NCBI GenBank assembly: GCA_049652985.1
Contig: JBASFK010000004.1
Coordinates: 186,001-250,000 of the forward strand
Length of the DNA: 64,000 nt
Origin: UBA7657 sp049652985
GTDB taxonomy: Bacteria > Pseudomonadota > Alphaproteobacteria > Micavibrionales > Micavibrionaceae
Reading direction: 5' to 3'
Both the position numbers and the translations under genes were made by a program. The notes beneath the pieces were generated by a model. It searched no databases. It was not told the origin of the DNA and saw only the letters and a program-made list of their open reading frames with translations. Positions 52,608-61,225 of this stretch are shown here, one piece after another. Position 1 is the first letter of the stretch; every line of letters starts with the position of its first letter.

Positions 52608-54026
52608 ATGTCCCAGAAAAGAAACACCAAAATCGTCGCTACCATTGGCCCCGCCAGCAATAGCCCGGAGGTGATCAAAGAGCTGTTCGAAGCGGGCGTG
52701 AATATGTTCCGGCTGAATTTCAGCCACGGCACGCATGAGGATCATAAGGCTGCGCTCGGCCATATTCGCGCGCTCGAGAAGAAAACCGGGCGGCCTATCG
52801 CGGTGCTGGCTGACCTGCAAGGGCCCAAGCTCAGGATCGGGACGTTTAAAGACGGCAAGATCGCGCTGAAAAAAAACCAGACGATGCGCTTTGATCTTGA
52901 TCCGGCGCCCGGCGACGAAACGCGCGTGAACCTGCCGCACCCGGAAATTCTCGCCGTGCTCGACAAGGGCAGCCAGATTTTTCTCGACGACGGCAAGGTG
53001 CGCGCCGAAGTCACCAAGAAGGGCAAGGATTTCGTCGAGGCGATAGTAAAGTCGGGCAGCGCGCTTTCGGATAAAAAAGGCCTGAATGTTCCCGGCGCTG
53101 TGATTCCTATTCCCGCGCTGACTGATAAAGACAAAAAAGATTTAAAGGCCGCGCTGGAGATGGGCGTCGACTGGGTCGCGCAAAGCTTCGTGCAGAAACC
53201 CGAGGACGCGGCAGAAGCCAAGAAACTCATCGGTGGAAAAGCGGCACTGATGGTGAAGCTGGAAAAACCCTCGGCGATTGAAACGCTTGAAGAAATTCTG
53301 AAAATCGCAGACGGTGTGATGCTCGCGCGCGGCGATCTCGGCGTCGAGATTCCACCCGAAGATGTGCCAAGCGTGCAAAAGCGCGTTGTGCGCCAGGTGC
53401 GCGCCGCCGGCAAGCCTGTCGTGGTGGCCACGCAGATGCTGGAGTCGATGATAACGAATGCAAGGCCGACGCGCGCAGAAGCCTCCGACGTTGCCACGGC
53501 CGTTTATGATGGCGCGGACGCGGTCATGCTCTCGGCCGAAACCGCGAGCGGCGCGTACCCGCAAAAATCCGTCGAATTCATGGATAAAATTTGCCGCCGT
53601 ACGGAAACGGACGAAACCTACTTACAGATGATGGCGGGCGCGCATCCCGGCACGCTGGGCGATCCGTCGGACGCGATCACAACGGCGGCTTATTACGTCG
53701 CGCAGGATGTCGAGGCCGTTTGCATCGTCACCTATACGATGTCGGGCTCGACGGCTTTGAGGATGTCGAGGCAAAGACCGGAAATTCCCGTGCTCTGCCT
53801 GACGCCGAAGATGGAAGTCGCACGCCGCATGGCGGTATCCTACGCCGTGCATGCCGTGCACGCGCCGGAAATCCAGGGCGAATTCAGCGGCCCCGTGCCG
53901 CATGCAAATAGAATTCTCAAAAATGAAGGCATCGCGAAAAAAGGCGAGCGCTTCGTCATGACAGCGGGCGTACCTTTCGGCACGCCCGGCTCTACGAATT
54001 TACTGAGAATTGCGGAAGTCGAATAA
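52608..54026 (+). CDS. pyk: Pyruvate kinase
   Basis: A 472-residue enzyme with all standard motifs: LNFSHGTHEDHKAAL, LADLQGPKLRIG, the catalytic VMLARGDLGVEIPPEDVPS, and MITNARPTRAEASDVATAVY with DAVMLSAETASGAYP. It makes pyruvate and ATP from PEP and ADP in glycolysis. The C-terminal domain is the full length for an allosteric enzyme. It ends one base before the convergent LapG-like gene. Confidence 0.98.
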   Translation: MSQKRNTKIVATIGPASNSPEVIKELFEAGVNMFRLNFSHGTHEDHKAALGHIRALEKKTGRPIAVLADLQGPKLRIGTFKDGKIALKKNQTMRFDLDPAPGDETRVNLPHPEILAVLDKGSQIFLDDGKVRAEVTKKGKDFVEAIVKSGSALSDKKGLNVPGAVIPIPALTDKDKKDLKAALEMGVDWVAQSFVQKPEDAAEAKKLIGGKAALMVKLEKPSAIETLEEILKIADGVMLARGDLGVEIPPEDVPSVQKRVVRQVRAAGKPVVVATQMLESMITNARPTRAEASDVATAVYDGADAVMLSAETASGAYPQKSVEFMDKICRRTETDETYLQMMAGAHPGTLGDPSDAITTAAYYVAQDVEAVCIVTYTMSGSTALRMSRQRPEIPVLCLTPKMEVARRMAVSYAVHAVHAPEIQGEFSGPVPHANRILKNEGIAKKGERFVMTAGVPFGTPGSTNLLRIAEVE

Positions 54027-54953
54027 CTATTCCGCGCTCGCAACCACGGTCGCGCCGGGGTCGCTGTGCAGCCACCAGCCTTCGCGGTTGATCGAGAAGA
54101 TGGGGCGGTAGCGCCCTTCGGCATTCGCGTCGACCAGCGTTTTAATCTGGTTGTCGAGCGCGTAAATTCCATCATCCGTGTAAACGGCAAGAACAGCGTG
54201 CGGTATGTTTTTCACGTTATCATGGAGGATAACAACACGCAGGCGCTCTTCAGGAACACCGAGTGCACGCAGGGCCGTATATTTGGCAATCGCGAAATCT
54301 TCGCAGTCGCCGCCCTTTTGCAGGAACTCGACCGGCGTCGCCCAGTAATCGGACTGGCCCCAGTTACGGTTGTCGCTGATGTAAGGTTTCGAATTCGCGA
54401 GGTCATTTACGCGGCGCGCCATTTCTTTCAGCGGCAGGCCTTCAAAATCTTTGAGGTTCTCGCGCCACGCGGCGATGATCTCGCTGGAGCTCTCGCGCTT
54501 GATGTCGCGCTCGAAGCGGGAGAACATGCCCGTCCATTTCGTGAAAGGCTTGAGATTGCCTGATTGTTTTTCAGCCGAGCCGAAAAGTCCCTGCTGTACA
54601 TTCAGTTTGCCGATGCCGGGCGCCGAAATCTGCAGCGCGATCGATGCCGGTACATCCTTGATCGAATCCGCGCGGGCTTTTTTGACGCCGCCGGGGATCG
54701 AGGCGAAGAAGAACATGAAAGCCGTGATCGTCCGCAGTGCCCACTGGCGCAGCAGGATCGCCGCAAGCTGGCGGCGCGAGATCATCGCGTGCTTCAGGAA
54801 GATTTTCCCGAGCGGAAGTCTCGTGTCTTTTTGCTGTTTAAGGGCAAAGCGCAGATCGCCCGAAGAGATAAGGCCCTTGATAACCAGGAGTTCGCCCAGT
54901 TTATTGCGGCCCAGAAACGCTTTGAATTCCCTGAAGATACCCGAGTTACCCAA
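54027..54953 (-). CDS. MshEN-like domain fused to a LapG-like (BTLCP) cysteine protease domain
   Basis: A 308-residue two-domain protein. Residues 18-41 and 47-70 are two 24-residue units with a 5-residue spacer, fitting the c-di-GMP-binding MshEN motif (xLGxx[LV][LV]xxG[LI][LI]xxxxLxxxLxxQ): KLGELLVIKGLI...Q41 and PLGKIFLKHAMI...Q70, though the first R is K or P. A hydrophobic segment (75-87) follows, possibly a membrane helix or cleavable leader (GGVKKARA|DS). Residues about 110-300 are a transglutaminase-like DUF920/LapG domain with Cys217 in GGDCEDFAIAKY, His252 in HAVLAVY and Asp267 in YALDN. LapG cleaves biofilm adhesins when c-di-GMP is low. It overlaps nothing; convergent with pyk. 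Confidence 0.75.
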   Translation of the reverse strand: MGNSGIFREFKAFLGRNKLGELLVIKGLISSGDLRFALKQQKDTRLPLGKIFLKHAMISRRQLAAILLRQWALRTITAFMFFFASIPGGVKKARADSIKDVPASIALQISAPGIGKLNVQQGLFGSAEKQSGNLKPFTKWTGMFSRFERDIKRESSSEIIAAWRENLKDFEGLPLKEMARRVNDLANSKPYISDNRNWGQSDYWATPVEFLQKGGDCEDFAIAKYTALRALGVPEERLRVVILHDNVKNIPHAVLAVYTDDGIYALDNQIKTLVDANAEGRYRPIFSINREGWWLHSDPGATVVASAE

Positions 54954-55135
54954 GTTATTCCCCTCTATAACACACTCTAATATTGCCCTTTATTCAGTGC
55001 CCGGCTTGTATCGCCAGGTCAGGAGCCCCGCCGTTTATCCGGATTTCCACCCCTTTATTACACCTTAGAAAGATTGACGAATCCCTAACAAAAGCGCATA
55101 AAATCGCGAAATCATTAATTTTTCGGCATTTTTAT

Positions 55136-56674
55136 ATGAAAAAGACTGAAAACACGCCTTTTCCGGCACCCCAAGGGGGGGATCTCGAGGCCCTTATAAG
55201 GGCCATGGAAGGCGTTCCCGTGCTGGTGGCCGGGGACGTCATGCTGGACCGTTTCGTCTATGGGCATGTCGAGCGCATATCTCCCGAAAGCCCGGTCCCG
55301 GTGCTGTCTGTTTCAAGGGAAGAGGCCATGCCGGGGGGAGCGGGCAATACACTGGCCAACCTGAAAGGCCTTGGCGCGAAAGGCATGATTCTCTCGGTCG
55401 CGGGCGAGGATGAGGACGGCAAGACGTTGCGCCGCATGATCCGCGAGATGGGCTGTGACGATTCCGGGCTGCTGAGCGATGGCGCGCGGCCGACGATTGT
55501 GAAAACGCGTTATCTTGCCGGGCACCAGCAGTTACTCCGCACCGATCATGAAACGAAACTTCCCGTCAGCGACAAGGTCGCGGGCGAGCTGCTGAAACGC
55601 GCCGAAGGCCTGATGAAAAAAGCGCGCGCGCTGGTGCTGTCCGACTACGGCAAAGGATTACTACGCCGGGACATCATTGCCGCGCTGATCGCGATGGCGA
55701 AAAAAGAAAATATTCCCGTGATCGTCGATCCGAAGGGCCGCGACTTCAGCCTGTATGCTGGCGCGGATATCATCACGCCGAACCGCAAGGAATTGTCAGG
55801 CGCAGCGCGCGGCGCTGCAACCGAAACGGATGAAGATATTGTCCGCGCGGCGAAAGAAATTATCGCGGGCTGCAATATCGGCGCGGTGATCGCGACGCGC
55901 TCGAAAGATGGCGTGAGCGTTGTGCGCAAAACAGGTGAGCCGGTTCACCTGCGCGGCGCGAAAGACATCGAGGTATTCGACGTCTCCGGCGCGGGCGACA
56001 GTGTGATTGCTACCGTGTCGGCGGCGCTGGCCGCTGGCGGAAAACTCGAACAGGCAGCAGAGCTTGCAAATATCGCGGGCAGCATCGTTGTCACCAAGGT
56101 GGGCACCGCGCCGATCCGCGGCAATGAATTGATCGACGCAGTTCGCAATGATGAAGGCGTATTCGCCTACGCCGACAAGAAAGCACCGCTGGCGGAATGG
56201 GATGAAAGCGCCGAGCAGCTACGCCGCTGGCGCGCGAAAGGATTGAAGATCGGATTTACAAATGGCTGCTTCGATATTTTGCATGCGGGCCATGTGAGTT
56301 ATCTGAACGCGGCGCGCGGGCAATGCGACCGCCTGGTCGTCGGCCTCAACCGCGATGATTCTGTGCGCCTGCTGAAAGGCGAGGATCGCCCCGTGCATGA
56401 CGAGAACGCGCGCGCCGCCGTTCTTGCTGCGCTGGCCTGCGTCGATATGGTCGTGCTGTTCGGCGCGGAGAAAAAGAACGACGACAACACCGCGATTGAA
56501 CTGGTCTCGCTGCTGAAGCCCGACCTTTATTTCAAAGGCGGCGATTACACGCTCGACCAGATCCCGGAAGCCGCCGCAGTAGCAGCGGGAGGCGGGCGCG
56601 TTGCCATCATGGCGGCTGTCGAGGGGCAGAGCACCACGCGCTCCATCAAGAAAATCCGCACTGAAGCTGCATAA
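55136..56674 (+). CDS. hldE: Bifunctional heptose kinase/adenylyltransferase HldE
   Basis: From ATG 55136 the product is 512 residues. The ribokinase-like N-terminal half has VAGDVMLDRFVYGHVERISP, and the catalytic Asp in DVSGAGDSVIATV. The nucleotidyltransferase half (about 370-512) has TNGCFDILHAGHVSYL with the HxGH motif. It makes ADP-D-glycero-D-manno-heptose for LPS inner core. No clear ribosome site precedes the start, and the frame runs upstream to 54983 without family match; a later start is possible but would remove little. Confidence 0.95.
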   Translation: MKKTENTPFPAPQGGDLEALIRAMEGVPVLVAGDVMLDRFVYGHVERISPESPVPVLSVSREEAMPGGAGNTLANLKGLGAKGMILSVAGEDEDGKTLRRMIREMGCDDSGLLSDGARPTIVKTRYLAGHQQLLRTDHETKLPVSDKVAGELLKRAEGLMKKARALVLSDYGKGLLRRDIIAALIAMAKKENIPVIVDPKGRDFSLYAGADIITPNRKELSGAARGAATETDEDIVRAAKEIIAGCNIGAVIATRSKDGVSVVRKTGEPVHLRGAKDIEVFDVSGAGDSVIATVSAALAAGGKLEQAAELANIAGSIVVTKVGTAPIRGNELIDAVRNDEGVFAYADKKAPLAEWDESAEQLRRWRAKGLKIGFTNGCFDILHAGHVSYLNAARGQCDRLVVGLNRDDSVRLLKGEDRPVHDENARAAVLAALACVDMVVLFGAEKKNDDNTAIELVSLLKPDLYFKGGDYTLDQIPEAAAVAAGGGRVAIMAAVEGQSTTRSIKKIRTEAA

Positions 56675-56756
56675 AACGGCGCATATAAGGGCTGTACGGG
56701 CCACGCCGGAATTGGTAGAATCCTTGTCTGATTTTAACCAACCAGGGTCCTCTGAC

Positions 56757-57443
56757 ATGCGCGCTTTATATCTCCTGCCGGTTCTTATGCTTACAGCCTG
56801 CGGCTATGCCAGCCCGACCTGGATGCCGGCGGGTTACGCCTATCACAACGACGTGTACAAGGCGCAGCCCGGCCCCGCCGCCGACAGTCTCGGCTATGCG
56901 TACACGCCCGAGCGCAACGACCAGATGATAGGAATGTGGGCCGAAGTCGCCGCCGGGCTCGTCAACGACCTGGAATCACAGACCGGCATATCGCCGCAGC
57001 CCGTCTATCTCGAGAAACTGGCCCACAGCAACGCCTTCAACCTGAGCCTTGATAACGCGCTGCGCGATGAACTGCGCGCGCGCGGATATATGCTGAAGGA
57101 CACAGCCCAAGACGCGACGCAGATCAAGTACCAGGCATTCGAGGTGGGCGATGAGAACAAGGGCCCGCCCGTTCTTTATAACGGCGATGAGGAAGTCGAC
57201 AACAGAGCGTGGAAGCCCGCGAAATCACGCGAGTTCGTATTCGTCCTGACATTGTTTAAAAATGGCGCCGCGCTCAGCGAAGCGCGCAGCATACGCCCGT
57301 TGCCCGCTTACGGTTACGTGCATGGTGAAGGGACAATTGTTCCCTCGCCGCGTGTGATGGAAGCGGCGCCCGTTGCCGAAGCGCCTGCCGGAGAAGAGAT
57401 ATCGGCCGTTCCGGGTCCCGTAGAGATCGTGCCGCAGGAATGA
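56757..57443 (+). CDS. Lipoprotein of unknown function, FlgO partner
   Basis: A 228-residue product with lipobox LTAC (Cys15) in MRALYLLPVLMLTACGYASP. The mature part has LVNDLESQTGISPQPVYLEK and NALRDELRARGYMLKD, an arrangement resembling FlgO/TolB-N-like folds, then a Pro/Ala-rich tail. It overlaps the FlgO-like gene by four bases (ATGA at 57440), so the two are translationally coupled. The mature N-terminus is predicted to be anchored in the outer membrane. Confidence 0.75.
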   Translation: MRALYLLPVLMLTACGYASPTWMPAGYAYHNDVYKAQPGPAADSLGYAYTPERNDQMIGMWAEVAAGLVNDLESQTGISPQPVYLEKLAHSNAFNLSLDNALRDELRARGYMLKDTAQDATQIKYQAFEVGDENKGPPVLYNGDEEVDNRAWKPAKSREFVFVLTLFKNGAALSEARSIRPLPAYGYVHGEGTIVPSPRVMEAAPVAEAPAGEEISAVPGPVEIVPQE

Positions 57444-58027
57444 TAAAACGCCGCGCCATACCGCTGATGCTTTTGGTCCCCGCCGTTTTGCTGGCGGGCT
57501 GTAACCAGGTGGTGACGACGGGCGCAGCCGCCGGGGTCAATTATATTTTCGACCGTCCTGAAGTGAACCTCGCGGAAAAAAGTTACGCCGCGACGGATTA
57601 CCTGATGCAGCAGGGCGCAAATTTCATCAACAAGCGCGACCAGGTCAAGGTGATGCCGCTGCGCAATTATGCCGCGCCGGACCTCAGCACCCGTATCGGC
57701 CGCGTGATTTCGAAACATGTCGGCGAACGTTTGCAACAGCTCGGCTACCAGGTCGATGTCGTGCATGTCTCGCAGAATATCGAGAACGATTTTCCTTACG
57801 TCGATATCCAGCCCACCGACAATCCCGATTTCGTCATGTCAGGAACATATTACAACGACCATCATGAGCTGGACGTGAAGCTGCGCCTCATGAACGCGCA
57901 CACGGGCGAGCTGGTCGGCCAGTTTGACTACAGCATGCCGATGAACTGGGAAATCCAGCGCATGTCACGACCCAAGCCGAAGATCATCCGCACGACCGGA
58001 CAACAACCGCAGCCCGTAAACCGCTAA
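57440..58027 (+). CDS. FlgO-domain outer membrane lipoprotein
   Basis: A 195-residue lipoprotein (leader ends LAGC, Cys21). The FlgO-like domain (about 45-175) has KSYAATDYLMQQ, VKVMPLRNYAAPDLSTRIGR, ISKHVGERLQQLGYQVDVVH and PDFVMSGTYYNDHHELDVKL, then LRLMNAHTGELVGQFDYSMP. FlgO proteins in Vibrio are outer membrane lipoproteins needed for flagellar stability, but related domains occur outside flagella and no flagellar gene is in this window. A role in another envelope machine is possible. Confidence 0.8.
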   Translation: MIKRRAIPLMLLVPAVLLAGCNQVVTTGAAAGVNYIFDRPEVNLAEKSYAATDYLMQQGANFINKRDQVKVMPLRNYAAPDLSTRIGRVISKHVGERLQQLGYQVDVVHVSQNIENDFPYVDIQPTDNPDFVMSGTYYNDHHELDVKLRLMNAHTGELVGQFDYSMPMNWEIQRMSRPKPKIIRTTGQQPQPVNR

Positions 58028-58059
58028 TCAAATTTTCCTGAAGCTAAGTGTGTTGTAGA

Positions 58060-58821
58060 TTAACGCGCCAGAAGCACGTGGTAGAAATGCATCGCCGGGC
58101 CGAGGCTGCAGCGCACGCAGGCCTGGAGTGCGGGCCGCGCCGCGCTGGTGTTTGAATCCTGTGCGAAGGTCGTTTCATCGACCGTGTTCGGCGTGCCGTA
58201 GAATTGCTGCGCGTCATCAAAGCGGCCCAGCGCGCCGATATTCAGGCAATCGCCCGGGCTTGCGCCTGCCGCAGCGCCTGTGCCGGTATCTTCCGGGATG
58301 GGCGTAACGGGCTGGCCGTTCAACTCGTTGATCCTGTCGCAGAATTGCTGCGTGACGTTCGGCAGCACGGCGATTAAATCCGCTTTGTTTGTGCCGACGC
58401 CCGGAATGGCGGTGCCGCCGTAAAATTCCCACGCGCTGCCATTGTTGATGTCATCGGGCGCATCGCGGTAGGCCGCGCCGCCGCCGCGCGGCGAGAAAAC
58501 CTGGTCGGCGGGATCGGTGTCTGCGGAAAGGTCGCCGTAATCCGGGTCGGCGGAGGCATGCGCGAAACGGATATCCTCCTCGCTCTTGCCGTTGCTGAGG
58601 ATGAACAGCACCGCGCGTTCATATTCGCTGGCGGCGCGCTGCACTTCGGAGGCGCGTATGACAAGCGTCTCATCATCGATGTTCGATCCCTCGGTGGTGC
58701 TGGTGGACATGATCGCCGCCGTGAGTAGGCCTATCAAAACCACAGCGATCAGGATCATAAAAAACACGTTGCCGCGTTCGCTGCGCCGCGCTGTATTTGG
58801 AATGTCTGGAGAAAAATTCAT
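58060..58821 (-). CDS. Pseudopilin-like exported protein of unknown function (paralogue of 4095-4790)
   Basis: A 253-residue product. A basic leader RRSERGN is followed by the hydrophobic helix VFFMILIAVVLIGLLTAAIM. The C-terminus has CVRC and ends FYHVLLAR. A CDRINEL block, a GGG motif and the helix match the gene at 4095. The start (58821) overlaps the dac stop by one base (TGATG), so it is coupled to the carboxypeptidase gene. Function unknown; a minor pseudopilin-like envelope component is the best guess. Confidence 0.75.
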   Translation of the reverse strand: MNFSPDIPNTARRSERGNVFFMILIAVVLIGLLTAAIMSTSTTEGSNIDDETLVIRASEVQRAASEYERAVLFILSNGKSEEDIRFAHASADPDYGDLSADTDPADQVFSPRGGGAAYRDAPDDINNGSAWEFYGGTAIPGVGTNKADLIAVLPNVTQQFCDRINELNGQPVTPIPEDTGTGAAAGASPGDCLNIGALGRFDDAQQFYGTPNTVDETTFAQDSNTSAARPALQACVRCSLGPAMHFYHVLLAR

Positions 58822-60185
58822 CAGTTATTTTGCGGCGCGACCGGCATGCAGTCCTTGATGTAGGTGCAGGCCTTGAATGCCTGCGCGCGCGTGTAACCCG
58901 CGAGCCGGGCGCGGAACATCCAGCCTTCTTTCACCTTCAGCGGGGCGATCACGGGATTGCCGCCGCCGATCCCTGCGGGAAGTTTGCGTGCGGCGGTGTG
59001 CAGCGCCTGATCGGTCGCGGCGCGGCTGGAATAGGCGCCGATCTGGATGGCCCAGCTGTCGTCTGCCGCAGGTGCGCTTAAGGTGCGCGGCGCAGCAGCC
59101 CGGGCTTCCTTGCCCTTGATCGCCGAGACGGCGACGAGGCCTGTTTCGATGCGGCGCGATTCCGCCGGGTCGAGGTCGCCCTCGCCCACCAGTTCGCCGA
59201 ATTTAACAGGATCAAGAACAGGGCCCATCGAGGCGAGCTTCACGCTCTGTGCGGGCACGGCCTTGTTAAGGGTATTGAGCGCCACGAGAAGGGCGGGCTT
59301 GCGCGCGGGCACCGGCGGCGGGTTTGTGCTGACGGAAGCGATGCGCACGTCATCGACGCGGCGGCCGAAGCCGCTGTCGAGAAGGCTGGCCATATGGGCG
59401 TTGCGGCTGGCGGCGCTCTTGCCGCCGAACACGACGCCGATCAGGCGGCGGTCATTACGCACGGCCGAAGCCACGAGATTGAATCCCGATGCGCCGACAT
59501 AGCCGGTTTTCATGCCGTCCATGCCCTTGTAGGTTTCCATCAGCCGGTTGTGATTGTGATAGCTGTGGCCCTGGTAAGTGAAATTGGCCTTCGAGAAATA
59601 GCGGTAATAAGGGGCATGCTGATTGATCACAACGCGCGCGAGCGTCGCCATGTCGCGCGCCGATGAGTACTGGCGCGGGTTGTGCAGGCCCGAGGCGTTG
59701 GTGAAGGTCGTGTTGCTCATGCCGAGTTGAAGCGCCCGGTTGGTCATCATGCGGGCGAAATTGCTCTCGGTGCCGCCGAGATGCTCGGCGATGGCGACGG
59801 CCACATCATTGGCCGATTTGGTGACGACCGCGTAAATCGCGTCCTGGACCCTGATGCTGGAGCCGGCGGAAAGGCCGAGCTTGCTGGGCACCATGCCGGC
59901 GGCGTGCTTGGAAATGCGGATGCGGTCGCGGGGCGAAAGCCGACCCTGTTCCATGGCTTCGAAAAGCATCAGGAGGGTCATGACCTTGGTCAGCGATGCC
60001 GGGTGAAGGCGTTTATCAGCGTTGCTCTGGGAAAGCACCATCCCGGTATCGGCGTCCAGCACGATGGAGGCGTAGCGCCTGTTTTCCTTGGCGGCTGCCG
60101 GAGCCGGGCCCGCAGCAGCAAAGACGGCGAAAACCGTCAAAAATAAAAATAACCGATTTGCCCTGAGACGAGGAAAAATGGTCAA
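58821..60185 (-). CDS. D-alanyl-D-alanine carboxypeptidase with C-terminal SPOR domain
   Basis: A 454-residue protein with a TTG start (GGGAG six bases upstream) and a signal peptide (LFLFLTVFAVFAAAGPAPAA). The penicillin-binding catalytic motifs are SLTK (64-67), SAN (124-126) and KTG (226-228). The C-terminal SPOR domain (about 370-450: WAIQIGAYSSRAATDQAL) binds denuded septal peptidoglycan. It trims the terminal D-Ala of stem peptides in the periplasm, probably at division sites. It is coupled to the pseudopilin-like gene downstream. Confidence 0.94.
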   Translation of the reverse strand: MTIFPRLRANRLFLFLTVFAVFAAAGPAPAAAKENRRYASIVLDADTGMVLSQSNADKRLHPASLTKVMTLLMLFEAMEQGRLSPRDRIRISKHAAGMVPSKLGLSAGSSIRVQDAIYAVVTKSANDVAVAIAEHLGGTESNFARMMTNRALQLGMSNTTFTNASGLHNPRQYSSARDMATLARVVINQHAPYYRYFSKANFTYQGHSYHNHNRLMETYKGMDGMKTGYVGASGFNLVASAVRNDRRLIGVVFGGKSAASRNAHMASLLDSGFGRRVDDVRIASVSTNPPPVPARKPALLVALNTLNKAVPAQSVKLASMGPVLDPVKFGELVGEGDLDPAESRRIETGLVAVSAIKGKEARAAAPRTLSAPAADDSWAIQIGAYSSRAATDQALHTAARKLPAGIGGGNPVIAPLKVKEGWMFRARLAGYTRAQAFKACTYIKDCMPVAPQNN

Positions 60186-60347
60186 AGGTTACTCCCGATA
60201 GCTGGACCGAACTTTTTTCAGTTAATTAATCGCTAGAAACTGGAACTTCTGCGAACGCCTGAATGTTATCATTCTTATGGCGCCTCTGTTCAAGCTATCA
60301 TAAATATATTAACAAAGTTTGTCCACCATTACGGGCATTTAACCCAC

Positions 60348-60367
60348 TTTTGTGCAGTGCAAAAAAA
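60348..60367. promoter_or_regulatory. Candidate PhaR-like operator of the phasin gene
   Basis: TTTTGTGCAGTGCAAAAAAA is an imperfect inverted repeat with two TGCA cores, lying directly before the -35 of the phasin promoter. PhaR, the phasin repressor of Alphaproteobacteria, binds TGC-rich palindromes before phaP. The match is by eye only. Confidence 0.4.
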
Positions 60368-60370
60368 CCG

Positions 60371-60399
60371 TTGACGCTAGGGGCCGGAAATGGTAAATA
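60371..60399 (+). promoter_or_regulatory. Promoter of the phasin gene
   Basis: TTGACG (60371-60376) and TAAATA (60394-60399), spacer 17 bases, with TGn before the -10 (60391-60393). It gives a leader of about 137 bases. The start codon at 60543 has GAAAGGA upstream. Confidence 0.55.
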
Positions 60400-60542
60400 T
60401 ATAGCTATTCTGCGGTTTGCGGCCCGGCCTTATGGCCCCCGCTGCCAGGCGTAAAAAGCCATATTATCTCGCGTTTCTGGCGTAAGCCCCGGCTGAGTAT
60501 CCCTGGTTTTAACCGGTTTTTGACCACGAAAGGAATGCCTTT

Positions 60543-61058
60543 ATGGCTGAATCGAAGAAACGCTCTAGCGGGAAATCCGCCAGCCGCCGTTCCAAGGGAG
60601 CCCGCAAACCGGCCGGTTCCCCGGATAACATACTGGAGGGATTTTTCCCCCAGCAAAGCAACCAAGCAATGGAGAAGATCATGTCACAGAGCAAATCAAA
60701 GATGGATAAAATGGCGCAGGACGCGTCGAATTTCGGTCGCGAAGGCTTTGAAGCCTTCATGCAGTCCAGCACGATTTTTACGAAAGGTTTCGAGGAAATC
60801 GCCCGCACGGCGATTGCCCTGGGCCAGAGCGCTGCCGAGAAGCAGGCCCAGTTCATCAACCAGGCCATGAGCAGCAAGACGCTCAACGAATGGGCCGAGA
60901 CGCAGAACAAGATCGCCCAGGCCAGCCTCGACGACCTGATGAGCGCCGCCACGAAGCTGTCGGAGATGAGCGTGAAGCTCATGACCGAAAGCGCCCAGCC
61001 GATCAACGAGCAGATGGGTAAATCCATCCGCAAGGCGAGCGAAGCAGTAGCCGCTTAA
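60543..61058 (+). CDS. Phasin family protein
   Basis: A 171-residue helical protein. After a basic Ser/Lys/Arg leader comes the phasin domain (about 60-160): FGREGFEAFMQSSTIFTKGF, EEIARTAIALGQSAAEKQAQ and LMTESAQPINEQM. Phasins coat polyhydroxyalkanoate granules and control their size. No PHA synthase or depolymerase is in the window, though the thiolase at 21716 could in principle serve that pathway. Some phasin-fold proteins have other roles. Confidence 0.88.
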   Translation: MAESKKRSSGKSASRRSKGARKPAGSPDNILEGFFPQQSNQAMEKIMSQSKSKMDKMAQDASNFGREGFEAFMQSSTIFTKGFEEIARTAIALGQSAAEKQAQFINQAMSSKTLNEWAETQNKIAQASLDDLMSAATKLSEMSVKLMTESAQPINEQMGKSIRKASEAVAA

Positions 61059-61075
61059 AATTATTTACATAATTT

Positions 61076-61115
61076 AAAAAGGCCTTTGGACCGGCAATGG
61101 TTTAAGGGCCTTTTT
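61076..61115 (+). terminator. Rho-independent terminator after the phasin gene
   Basis: AAAAAGGCC (61076-61084) pairs with GGCCTTTTT (61107-61115) across a loop of 22 bases that can pair further, ending in a T-run. It isolates the phasin transcript from clpS. Confidence 0.75.
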
Positions 61116-61156
61116 ATTGGGTTTTTAGAGGATTTTTACGGGACAGTGGAGATTTC

Positions 61157-61165
61157 TGGTATAAT
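61157..61165 (+). promoter_or_regulatory. Extended -10 promoter element of clpS
   Basis: TGGTATAAT (TGn at 61157-61159, TATAAT 61160-61165), followed by CATTATATTA. No good -35 is seen. The element equals that before the PRC-barrel gene (9215-9223). Confidence 0.5.
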
Positions 61166-61225
61166 CATTATATTATCCTGCATTGGATTATGAGCCGGAT
61201 TTTACCGAGTGGGAGGAGCACGCAA

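Larger units (their letters stand above)
60186..60542. other. 357-base intergenic region with the phasin control region
   Basis: No gene was found. It contains the dac ribosome site on the minus strand and, on the plus strand, a probable operator (60348-60367) and promoter (60371-60399) of the phasin gene. The segment 60415-60500 is rich in GGCC/CCGG stretches that could fold but shows no defined element. Confidence 0.6.

Noticed and set aside
52411..52674. 87-codon plus-strand ORF before pyk
   Set aside because: Overlaps the start of pyk in another frame, no ribosome site, no motif.
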